The notes under the pieces were generated by a model. That model was not told where the DNA came from. It searched no databases and saw only the letters and a program-made list of their open reading frames with translations. A program made the position numbers and the translations under genes. Shown piece by piece: positions 23,300-32,819 of a DNA stretch of 64,000 nucleotides. The DNA is from Epiperipatus broadwayi (Eukaryota > Onychophora > Udeonychophora > Euonychophora > Peripatidae), in assembly GCA_028023455.1 (NCBI GenBank), contig JAQFVV010012506.1:3096714-3160713 (forward strand), in the 5' to 3' direction. How positions within the stretch are numbered: the first letter of the stretch is position 1; each line of letters begins with the position of its first letter.

Positions 23300-24440
23300 C
23301 AAACTTATCTAATGTCGTTAGAGACATTTATTCGTGCTGCGTTTCTGTCATTAGCCTATCCTTCGTACATATTATGTTGCTGGACTGTTGATATATAAAT
23401 CTTATCTAAGGAATATTATCTAATAGTAACTAAATGAAGTAAGTTAGTAGAATGAGGAAGATAATAAAGAATTGCTAAGAAATAAATCGCTTAATAACAT
23501 GAATTTGTTTGTGTTTTCATGTGTTTGAGAAAAAAATGTTAAAGCCCATGTACTACAACCATAGTACAAATGTATTTTTTTCATCAATGTCATATATAAA
23601 GTTTTTGTTCTTGAGACATATATACAAAAATGTATAAATAATTCATAAATCATTTATCACTCGGTGTTAGTTGGCGCCCTTATAAAAATAAATTTTGCTA
23701 ACCAGTAGTGAGTCAAATGCAAAAATATTGGAAGTGGAGAGTTCGAACTCAGATAAAAAAAAATTATTGAGAGCAAATTTTTTTTTTTGCTTAATACTAT
23801 GATGTATCAATTTTAAACATGTAATAACCAGACTATGTTTTACAACCATAAAATGTTGTGCAAAAAGTTTCCTTTTAAATCCAAATACTGTAACTATAAC
23901 TGTAGTACCTGGTTTTTCAACCATATATATATATATTTTGTAAGTTTTTTTTTTGAAACCCATGTATTCCAACCATATGTAGATTTTTTTTTTGTATTTG
24001 GTTTTACATGTACACATGAATTTGTTTCTGTTTTCATGTGTTTAAAAAAATGTTTAAAGCCCATGTACTACATCCATAAGCCTTATGTGTAAAAGGTGGT
24101 AATAAGATGTATTTAATGTTTATTTATATGGGCACACTGTGTTAACAATTGATAAAAAATACATATATTTTTTTATACATATATATGCCTGTTTTATATA
24201 TATATATATATATATATATTAGAGCTATCTGTAAGTGAAGTATGGCAGGTCAGAAAGGACACAGTCAGTAAAGCATGATGAGAAGAGTGGACAGAGTAAG
24301 GGAAGCAAACGTTCGAATTAGTGATTATTTACATTCTATTTTTCAAGATTATATTAAAGTTTCAGTGAGCCATAGTTCCAGAAAAATAGTTGAATTCTAA
24401 GATCAGCATTATTACTGTTGTCAAACTTTTCAAAATCCAA
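23300..24440 (+). other. Leader of element 2 with repeated CCATA motifs
   Basis: Between the left repeat and the ORF start lies 1.1 kb without a coding frame. A degenerate motif CCCATGTACTACAACCATA occurs at 23545-23563, 23959-23977 and 24060-24078, with shorter ACAACCATA/TCAACCATA versions at 23842 and 23917. The first and last copies are preceded by the same GAATTTGTTTGTGTTTTCAT block, so a segment of about 520 bp may have been duplicated. No primer binding site is recognised after 23299. Confidence 0.5.
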
Positions 24441-25802
24441 ATGGATAACAGCATAAAAGAAAAGGAAAGTGAAGATGTTGATGCCAGCATCTCAGTGAAA
24501 GAAGAAAACATGAAGGAACAAGTTTCAGAAGATAAAAATGTGATTGCCTTACTCCATAGTATGATGGTTCAAATCCAAAGGGATGCACAAGAATTTAGAA
24601 CAGCAGTGATGATGGCAATCGACAAAGGTTTAAAAGAATACAGAGAGGACAATGCCCGTGTTCTACAAACAATGGAAGAGATGTTGGGAAGTACTACAAA
24701 AAGAATTGAGATGTCAGAAATGATTGAAAAACATAATTTAGTGGAGGAACATGTTAAAACAAAAAATGAGTCAGAGGATATTGTTGAATTAAAGCAAGTT
24801 GAAGAAACTTTGGAATTTCCAACCAAAGATATTTTAATGGAATCACCAGTTGAATATCCAATTACTGATGAAGCAAAATTTGAAAGTGTTAAAAAGGAAG
24901 AAATTGAAATTACAAAGGATGTTATTGAAGTTGTTAGTCCACCTTCAGGAAAACTTCTAATTGTGGAATATATGTCTAAAATTGCAAAAAAAGAAGCAGT
25001 ATATACAGAAACTGAGACTGAAATAGTATCAAACACAATAAGAGAATGTAAAATGGATGAAAAGACTGCTTATGAGTTGCAAGCTGATTTAATAAAATCT
25101 AAAATTGATTTAAAAATTGTGAAAGAGTCTAAAATCAAGGTTGAGATCATGGCAGAGTCTAAAATTAATGCTGTAAATAGTGATAATTGTAATATCCATA
25201 TGGAGATACCAGAAAAATTAAAAATCTATTCAGGAACTACAATAGACACAAAAATCTATACAGAAGACATGGAAAAGGTGAAATCTGATGTAGAAATGAT
25301 GCCAGAACTTTTTGAACAACAAAAAATAGTTGAGAACTTTGAGAGGTCTATAGATACTGAAGTCAATGAAAAGAAATACAAAATAAGTGTGTTAGAAGAT
25401 AAACCTATCGCAGCAATTCCCAAAATAAATGATAAGGTAATAGGAAATTCAAATAAAAATGAAATTCCATTAGAAACATTGAAAAATGATGTTGCAAAAG
25501 ATAATATACAAAAATTAAATAGTGATTTGGAAGTGATTAAAGAAAAAGAGAAACTGCTTTCAAAAATAATCAGGAAAATAGCACACAATATGATGAAAGA
25601 TCGAGATAAAGAACAGGATAAACAGCAGAGCAAGGAAGAAGAGAAAAAACACAAAAATAAACGTTGGAAACATAAAAATAGTGCTTTCATCCTAGCTGAT
25701 GATGGAATACGCAAAGAAATTTTTAATGAACAAAAAGAGACTTTTAATGCTTGTCATTTCAAACCATATCTTGAAATACCTCCAGATCCAGGGGAAGTCT
25801 AA
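24441..25802 (+). CDS. Intact gag-like coiled-coil ORF of element 2
   Basis: The frame opens at a TTG (24390) after a TAG, but the first ATG is at 24441 (MDNSIKEKESEDVD), giving 453 residues. The protein is highly charged, dominated by Glu, Lys, Ile and Val. Residues about 35-85 form a likely helix (IALLHSMMVQIQRDAQEF, then YREDNARVLQTMEEMLG) comparable in position to the coiled-coil segment in the gag-like ORF of element 1. The middle is a long acidic low-complexity stretch with repeated 'ESKI' segments (KIVKESKIKVEIMAESKIN). A very basic patch (KHKNKRWKHKN) precedes the C terminus, which ends LEIPPDPGEV. No zinc knuckle, protease, RT or integrase is visible. It sits alone between two nearly identical 1.58-kb repeats. 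I infer a structural Gag-like role; a domain search could overturn that. Being uninterrupted, it is probably still expressible. Confidence 0.6.
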   Translation: MDNSIKEKESEDVDASISVKEENMKEQVSEDKNVIALLHSMMVQIQRDAQEFRTAVMMAIDKGLKEYREDNARVLQTMEEMLGSTTKRIEMSEMIEKHNLVEEHVKTKNESEDIVELKQVEETLEFPTKDILMESPVEYPITDEAKFESVKKEEIEITKDVIEVVSPPSGKLLIVEYMSKIAKKEAVYTETETEIVSNTIRECKMDEKTAYELQADLIKSKIDLKIVKESKIKVEIMAESKINAVNSDNCNIHMEIPEKLKIYSGTTIDTKIYTEDMEKVKSDVEMMPELFEQQKIVENFERSIDTEVNEKKYKISVLEDKPIAAIPKINDKVIGNSNKNEIPLETLKNDVAKDNIQKLNSDLEVIKEKEKLLSKIIRKIAHNMMKDRDKEQDKQQSKEEEKKHKNKRWKHKNSAFILADDGIRKEIFNEQKETFNACHFKPYLEIPPDPGEV

Positions 25803-25929
25803 AGTATTTTCAAAATGTGAAATCCTTTGTTTATGACCCCATATAATGGAAATACATATTGATTATGTCACTGGACACCCAAGTAAAATGTTTTTTTTTC
25901 TTGTTTTTTTTTCCCCAAGTCCGGGAATA

Positions 25930-27511
25930 TGAAGCTGGAAATATAGTACATATTTCTGCTTCACCTAGTGCCAATGTCATCAGCACTAGTCTGGGTTTAA
26001 ACCCAACCTTATTAACTGACACCCATCTCATAATAGGTGGAAGTATATTTTAATATTATAATCTTGTATATTTTATTCTTATTTTGTGATTAAAACTAAC
26101 CTTTTATAATAATTATTTATTTTATAATATTTGTAGAGCTATATTATGTTTATTTTATTAAGTTGGTATTTATATGTACATTAGGGGATCAATTGTATTT
26201 TGAAAGTTTCTATTTAAGTTTTAGTCAAATACTAAATGTGAAAGTCATTGTACTAAATTCCTAAAATTTTTCTAATCTAAACTTTAATTAAATAGATTTT
26301 GTTAGTACAATGACTGATAAACTTAATATGCTTGTTGTTGTTTTTTTTTTAATTAGCAAATCAACCCTTGGGGCATGTTCAGGCAGAGTTATAGATTTTC
26401 CCTCCAAGCAGGCACCAACCTCACAGAACTGCTTAAAGAAATTACAATTGGTGGAGGCCAGTGTAGATTCAATCCGATAGATAAAGATCAGAACATATAA
26501 ATAGTGAAAAGTTTGATAAGAGAGAGAGTTTTACTGAAGAGTGATTAATCTATATACAAGACATCGTACCTAAAAGAATGGCTGGCTAAAAGATCGACCG
26601 TGCTTCCCGGAGCTTTGTCTCACCAGCTCATCAAGGCCATCCACTGCTGTCAACATCTAGCGGAGCCTATCTGTGTCCAGAAAACCTGCTAATACTCTGA
26701 CTGTAACTGCCTCTATCAAGCCGTGAAACATTTCCAATAGGTATTATTATAATCTCGAATAATCTATCAAGATCTCTTCCCATGTATTTTTTATTTTTTA
26801 TATATATATGTCTGTGAATCTAATTTTGCTCTCAAATGATTTCTTTATATTTAATCCTATTCTCATATGCTTTTTAACTTTCTTTTCCTTAATTTCGGTG
26901 CGGTCATTTATTTATAGATATTTATGACTTGATTATATATATATGTTTTTTTGATTTTATTTATTAATTTGCCAATCTAAGCAAACTGGCGATTTTTAAT
27001 TTATAAAAATCTTTTCTGTCATTTTTTTTCTTCATACAAAGGTTATTAACGTCCCCTTAAAATATATGTAATGCATTATAAATTAATACGTTCGCCAGAT
27101 TGTTTTATGAATCAACATTGTAGGTTCGTTTTTTTTTAATATAAAAATTGATTTGTTTAACCCGGTGAAAATCCAGAACTTTGGCTAATTAACGCTTTGA
27201 TATCATATAAAATATTATTTATTCAATTCTGAAAGAGTGACTTATTAATTGTTTTTCTATGTATAACTGCTATTTCTTTTAGTTTCCATACTCTTAAAAT
27301 ATATGCTTTATTATTTTCCGTTATTATAAAACCAACAAAGGTGGGATTGATTTGTTTTAAATGGTAGGACAGGGAAGGGGGAAATCTTAATGTTTCTATT
27401 ATTAATTAGAATCCTAACGTATGTGAAATATTCTCCCTATATATATATATATATTATAAATGCATTGCGTGTTATAGTATTTCAAATAAGGGTCATTTAT
27501 TTTGAAGCTGT
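25930..27511 (+). mobile_element. Right long direct repeat (LTR-like) of element 2
   Basis: Near-identical to 21719-23299, including the TATA-like box (ACATATAAATAG, near 26493) and AAGAATGGCTGGCTAA. The bases just upstream are pyrimidine runs and CCCCAAGTCCGGG, with no polypurine tract at the boundary. The repeat ends TTTGAAGCTG, the same 8-mer it starts with. Weak similarity to the left copy continues to about 27566 (GCGTTTCTGACATTTAGCC). Confidence 0.7.
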
Positions 27512-28145
27512 AAATTTATTCAATGTTTTTAATGACATCCATTCATTATTGCGTTTCTGACATTTAGCCGGTCTTTGTGTTTACGTGCTTCTAATCTGGG
27601 AGTTGCGACAAGTTCGAACTCATAGATTTCTTATATCTCGTTCCATAGATAGTTGAGCTATCTGGAACCACTTTCTTCATATAAAATGCATCTAGCTGTG
27701 ACCCATAAGTTTGGCACATGCTATGCCCATCTACTCACTTCGTATATAAAAGGCCTCTCGCATTGGTTATACCAGCAAAAGTCTGGGCCACGCCATGCCT
27801 ATCCGTTTTTCTCTAAGCACCACCCAAGAAGGGGGTGTGAGATTTCGTTTTTCATCCAGAAGCACGACCTTTTTCCTCGTAGTTATTTTTAGGCTATTAT
27901 GTCAGCACCGCAAACTTCTTCGTATTATTACTTCTTTTGCTTCATGACCCCGTTTTAATGCTATAATATTAAAATTAAGCTTTGTTTAAGATATATATAT
28001 ATATATATAAACGCCAATTACTTTTATTATTTAAGTTTATTTCAATCTTATTCAGTCCCACCATCGTAATTTATATATCTATTTAAGAGTATCTATGTGC
28101 CTTGGGGAAAAATAAAGCGTTCGTTTTACTATTGTTAAATAATTT
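27512..28145 (+). promoter_or_regulatory. TATA-containing, LTR-like segment downstream of element 2
   Basis: This stretch is richer in GC than its surroundings and holds a strong TATA box (TATATAAAAGG at 27743-27753), a G/C hairpin around CACCACCCAAGAAGGGGGTG (27818-27837) and an AATAAAG polyadenylation-type signal near 28111. That order suits the U3-R-U5 of a third LTR family. No second copy is in the window and termini are unclear. A short open frame across it (27653-27892) has no recognisable domain. Confidence 0.35.
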
Positions 28146-30570
28146 TTCATTGGATATTTTGTCATCTAATCAAGTGTCATTTTCAAATGTGTTTTTCAAA
28201 TGTATCCTATTTATTTTCACGACCTCGATGGCGTGAAAATGATTTATCTTATATCTGTAATGAATCTCAGAATACTCCCCTATCATATGTTAGTCACCAC
28301 GTTTCAGAACCATAACCCAAAGCGTTAATGGCAATTTTATGTAATCCTTTGTAATAATAAATTGGCATCTTAATATTAGACCCACCAAAGATGTGTGTTT
28401 ATTTATAATATATCATTTAGCTAATAAAGAGCATATGAGAAATAATAGCGTGAATGACACTATGTAATCGCTTGCTCATTCACACACACACTAACATAAT
28501 TTATTTATAAATGTATATAACTAATTTTTCATTATATTAAAATATATTTTGTCTAACTTATTTGAGTAGTTCAAATTCCTTCCTCTTTCCTCCACTTCCA
28601 CATATTACAACCATGCTTAGGTATATTTTAATTAGTCATAGTAAATAAATGTCTCATTGTCTTCTCCGCTCTCCTAGTCAGCCGGATTAAAATTAATTCT
28701 CATGTGCCATCACTATTATGTTGTTCATTAGGTGTTTGATCTGGGGCTTAGAAGGTGGGTTTGAATCCAGGCTGGTCCCTGACCTAAATCTTGGGCTTGA
28801 CTGGGTTTGAAGTACATTTTGTGTGTTCCAGCTCATGTTAGATGGATAGACATGTTTTGACCGGTACAATATATATATATATATATTGTAACACAAAGTA
28901 TATGTTGTACTCGATGTATATGTGTGTGTGTTAAATATACTTTAAAATTTAAGAAATAAAAAGAAAAAAAACTAGTTTAAGAATACATTTTAAGAATAAA
29001 TTAAAATATTGCTTCAGAAGTTTTTGAAATTTGTTTTATAAATAATAAGAAAAAAGAGAATCATGTTTAGATAAAGATTTAGAACCCACTCACTTTTTTA
29101 TATAATTAAAAAGAAAATAAATGTTAAAAGATTTTCAAGTAGAACAGTAAAATTAATTAATAAAGGTAATCCTTGTAAACTATCTCTTTGGCAGAAATGC
29201 TCTTAAATTTTGGAAAGATTTCTGGCTGATAAGATAGGAGATGAATCTAAGAAAAAGTTTAGATAAATCAGTTGAATGTAGTTAAAAAAACTAAAAACCA
29301 AAAATTTGATTACAGTGAACAAAAGGAGAGTCAGATATAAAAATGGTGGCTTGAAAATTGGAAGAGGGGTGTGTTTCTTTTGCTATTCATTCTTCATTCA
29401 GAAAGATTCAGCAGAGAAATCAATAGTAGAATTTTTTCTATTGCACATAAAAATTCAAGTCACAAGCCAGAAAGTAACAACATGCATTGGTAAAAGGACT
29501 CAGGAGTGTCTGTCTGGGCTTCATGCCTCAGTCTCCAGCATTATTAGTCTCTCTTACCTGATATCAATGCCTCATCCATAGTATAAAGACTCTACCACAT
29601 ACTATCTCCTGTTTTTACTGGAAATCCAAGAAAGGAGAGAAAGAAAATCATCACTGAAGACCAAATGGCCAGCTATAAGTAATGACAGAATCAGCAGAAC
29701 TGGAAAGGATCCCAAACCATGGAAAGAAAATGTGCTATCTATCAAAGAGATGATGTCATTTCCCCATTAAAAAACTTAGGTAAATATAAGCATTCTAAAG
29801 TCGTAAATTAAAAGTCTACACATTATTAAGGGAAAATTGACTAGTAAAAGGAAGGACAATCAATATTATAAATGACACTTAATGTTAAATAATAATTTTA
29901 TGTGTATTTTAATGGATTGCTTGTATATGTGTTATTAAAATATTTAATTTATTGGTGTGTGTTTATTTAAATATTGCTTGATCTATTTCCTCTCTTTTAA
30001 CTGCTTCACCATAATTATATGATTATTAATATGTAATTTTCATTATTGTACTGGCTCCCCTGTCAGAAATGGTGGAGCTAATCTGGGTAAGTCTTCAAGC
30101 ATATTGATTGCCTTTCATCCAGGTATGCAAGCTACATAAAGTTATATAGATAGATGGTGCTTGGGATTCATCTCAAAACAAATAAATTGCCTTGGATGAT
30201 TGGTGTTGTTCCAGAAATTATGGAAGGGTGCTATGACCAGGAAAAATGGTCAAAACTGTGTGATTGTGTAGTGCCCAATCTTGTCATGGGTATCATAGAT
30301 AGTTAATCTATCAATAATATTCTACCCCACTGCTTGAATGTGTGATCATTGGGGCAAAGATGTTATAAATTTAGAAATGAATATAAAAATGTTTTAAAGC
30401 AATAAAAGAAATTGAATAGTATTAAATAATTTAAATAAATATTATACAAAATAATTTTTTCAAATATAATTAATATTAAAAATGTTATTCATCCTGTTTA
30501 CCTAACCCCCATGATCGTTAATATATATGTGTGTGTGCGTGTGTGTCCATGTAGATATATAAAATAAAAA
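28146..30570. other. Non-coding stretch with possible SINE debris
   Basis: No supported gene. A B-box-like GGGTTTGAATCC at about 28762, followed 100 bases later by a TA run, may mark an old tRNA-derived SINE (about 28720-28886). The 29300-30350 portion is less AT-rich and repeat-like, with no identifiable coding motif. Confidence 0.4.
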
Positions 30571-31081
30571 TTTATATAATATTACAATACTAGCCAAAAA
30601 AAAACAAAATTTTACTCAAATTCTTTCACAACCATAGTTCCATCTAATAACAAATAGACCCTTTCAAGTGAAATTCAATTAAACACACACACACACATAT
30701 ATATATATACACACACACAAAGCAAAATAGCCTTCACATCATTCACTTCAAAAACCAGCTTCCATTAACATCGAAAGATGTTTTCATGATATTGATGGCC
30801 TCAAATTCAAAAAAATTTGTCATCAATGTTTCTTTTACTCTTCTTTTCAATTCAGATTTTTCATAAAAAATGACCTCTGCATTGTCAAATAAAATCTTTT
30901 GAAGACATCCTTTACGTTAAAGGAAGTTGTTTTTTGAAACGAATGTTAGAAAGGCTATTTTGTATATATATATATATGAATTTCACTTGAAAAGGTCTAT
31001 TTGATAATAGATGAAAGCATGGCTGTGGAAGAAATTTTAGTAAAATGTTGTTTTTTGGCTAGTATTATAATGTTATATGAA
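30571..31081. mobile_element. MITE-like element with about 110-bp terminal inverted repeats
   Basis: The left end (30571-30685) includes ACAATACTAGCCAAAAAAAA, ACAAATAGACCCTTTCAAGT and GAAATTCA. The right end (30976-31081) is its reverse complement with some changes. Complementarity resumes internally (CAAAATAGCCTTCACATCATTC near 30724 against the complement near 30950), separated by CA/TA microsatellites. The interior has a 57-codon open stretch on the minus strand ending at TGA (30743-30745). Confidence 0.75.
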
Positions 31082-31195
31082 TTCTATTTATTTATAATTA
31101 CTAATATAGTGTTAGGTAGTATTTATGATTTATAAATATATACATCGAATCGCATGGTATTTCACATAAGGAGAAAATAATCTGTTAATAATGAA

Positions 31196-31290
31196 ATAGA
31201 AAATATTAGCAACTACAAATATCTTGGTTTGATTATTACATATAGTAACGTAATGGATAAAATTAATCCTAGAAATAAATTTAGATGTTT
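31196..31290 (+). pseudogene. Small RTE-type LINE fragment
   Basis: The frame from 31205 reads ISNYKYLGLII, the Y-K-Y-L-G motif that follows the reverse transcriptase domain in RTE-like LINEs, then VMDKINPRNKF in place of the usual E-I-x-x-R-I-x-x-G block. The fragment is under 100 bases and decayed. Confidence 0.5.
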
Positions 31291-31569
31291 ATTTTTCGGC
31301 ATATATATGTTCAAGTGTATCAGTGTTATTAGATAGAGTGGAGAGTGGTGGATTGTGTGAGAGTCTATGCTCATATACCCTATATATAATATGTTTTTGT
31401 AGAATAACTTAATTCTAAAAAAGAAAAATATACTTATACATTAGTGAAAAAAGATTTTTAATCGATTTTTTTTCCAAGTTTTTGTAAAAAGATCTGAAAT
31501 TTGAATACTTAACAAAAAATAAAACAAAAAAATCCAGATCATATAAAAGTATAGGGAGTTATGCAAATT

Positions 31570-31678
31570 GGGGATTGGTGGTTGAGAGGTCAGCGCGACT
31601 GCCTTGCACTAGCAGGCAGTTGCCCGGGTTGCGGATTCGCGTCCCGGCCGATGCTATGACACTTAAAAAAAAAAAAAA
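31570..31678 (+). mobile_element. tRNA-derived SINE
   Basis: A GC-rich island of about 95 bases in AT-rich DNA. It has an A-box-like TGGTGGTTGAGAGG (31576) and a B box GGATTCGCGTCCC (31633-31645), spaced as in a tRNA, and ends in a 14-base A run (31665-31678). The two ends do not pair as an acceptor stem, so it is a SINE and not a tRNA gene. A 7-bp stem (ACTGCCT/AGGCAGT) replaces the anticodon arm region. The absence of obvious decay suggests a relatively recent insertion. Confidence 0.75.
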
Positions 31679-32134
31679 GTGAATAATTATATGGCTGAGA
31701 AAAGAACAGGTATTATTGAGATAATCAAAAGATTTAACAGGTTGATTTAAATTGGTCTGTTCATGTTGTTAGAATAAATAGCAATAGGTGGGAAATTGAA
31801 GTCTGGAAGTAAATCCCAAGAAAATGTAAGTCTTACTTTTTTTTTATCGTAGAAAAATTATTTGATTAAGATCCCATTAAGCTGAAATATTTAGATACTT
31901 TAAATATAGGAGGGAAAATACGCTTTTCTTTCATCTCTGTTTTCCTTCTCTTCCTTTTTTCCCCCAATATTTATTTAACCTATATAAATGTATGTTTAGA
32001 ATTTGCTTAATCAGTTACTTTATCAGATAATGCACTCCATCTTATAAGTCCTTTCCTTGAGTAGAATCGTTCACTTGTGTCCCAAAAGTTTTGTGGTATC
32101 CGATGATGACCTTGACTATCCATTTGTATCACTC

Positions 32135-32815
32135 TACAATATATATGACGTGAAAACGTCGAAAGTATACTTGATACAATAAATATTGTTAAAAATTTAT
32201 ATTTAAACTATGTATGAATATTATTCTACACACTTATATATATGCAGAACAAGCATATACTTTCACAAATAAATGCATTTATTTTATAAATTAATTTACC
32301 AAAAAATAAAGCAAAGAAATCAACTTAAAGCTAGAAAAAGGAATCAATAAAAATTTAATTTATTTTCGCAAATAGTTGTCAGATAATCAATAATATACCA
32401 GAAAGTATTTTAAAATGCATAATAATTCAATAATAACAGAGTTTAAAAACATAACTATTTTATTTTTTCCGCTGTAAATGGCATAAAAACTGAGTGGTTT
32501 ACAACTACTGCAATCTGCAGAATAACCGAAGGTCAAAGCCTATTATTATTCATATATATATATATATATATTTATTTATTTATGATTACTACATGGAGCT
32601 TATCAAATACTCTAAACAAGCTTTATTTTTATAAATGCCGAAAGAGAAAGAATTCAAAATCTCTATCGTTAAGTCCCTACCTCCAGACCAATTGATTTCG
32701 AACTTATGGCTCATTTCAGTGGAGGGCTGGGACTCTAGAAACTATATATATTTATTTAATAGAATTAATTGAACGGAGTATACTTTCAACGCTTTTGCAT
32801 CATATATATATATTG
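32135..32815. repeat. Inverted pair of hairpin-GAAA segments
   Basis: CAATATATATGACGTGAAAA...CGAAAGTATACTT (32135-32172) recurs inverted at about 32772-32815 as CAATATATATATATGATGCAAAAGCGTTGAAAGTATACT on the minus strand. The left copy has a perfect stem GACGT-GAAA-ACGTC followed by GAAA and a second stem GTAT-ACTTG-ATAC. The two may be the ends of a 680-bp fold-back or pLTR-type segment. Confidence 0.4.
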
Positions 32816-32819
32816 CAGT

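Noticed and set aside
24569-25714. Minus-strand Ser/Phe/Ile-rich frames opposite the element 2 ORF
   Set aside because: They are complements of the Glu/Lys-rich coding strand and have no independent support.
21719-27511. Simple segmental tandem duplication instead of an LTR element
   Set aside because: Not fully excluded, but the flanked gag-like ORF, TATA-like box and the motif shared with a clear LTR favour a retroelement.
31570-31662. Functional tRNA gene
   Set aside because: The ends do not pair into an acceptor stem, the anticodon arm is wrong and a poly-A tail follows; it is a SINE.
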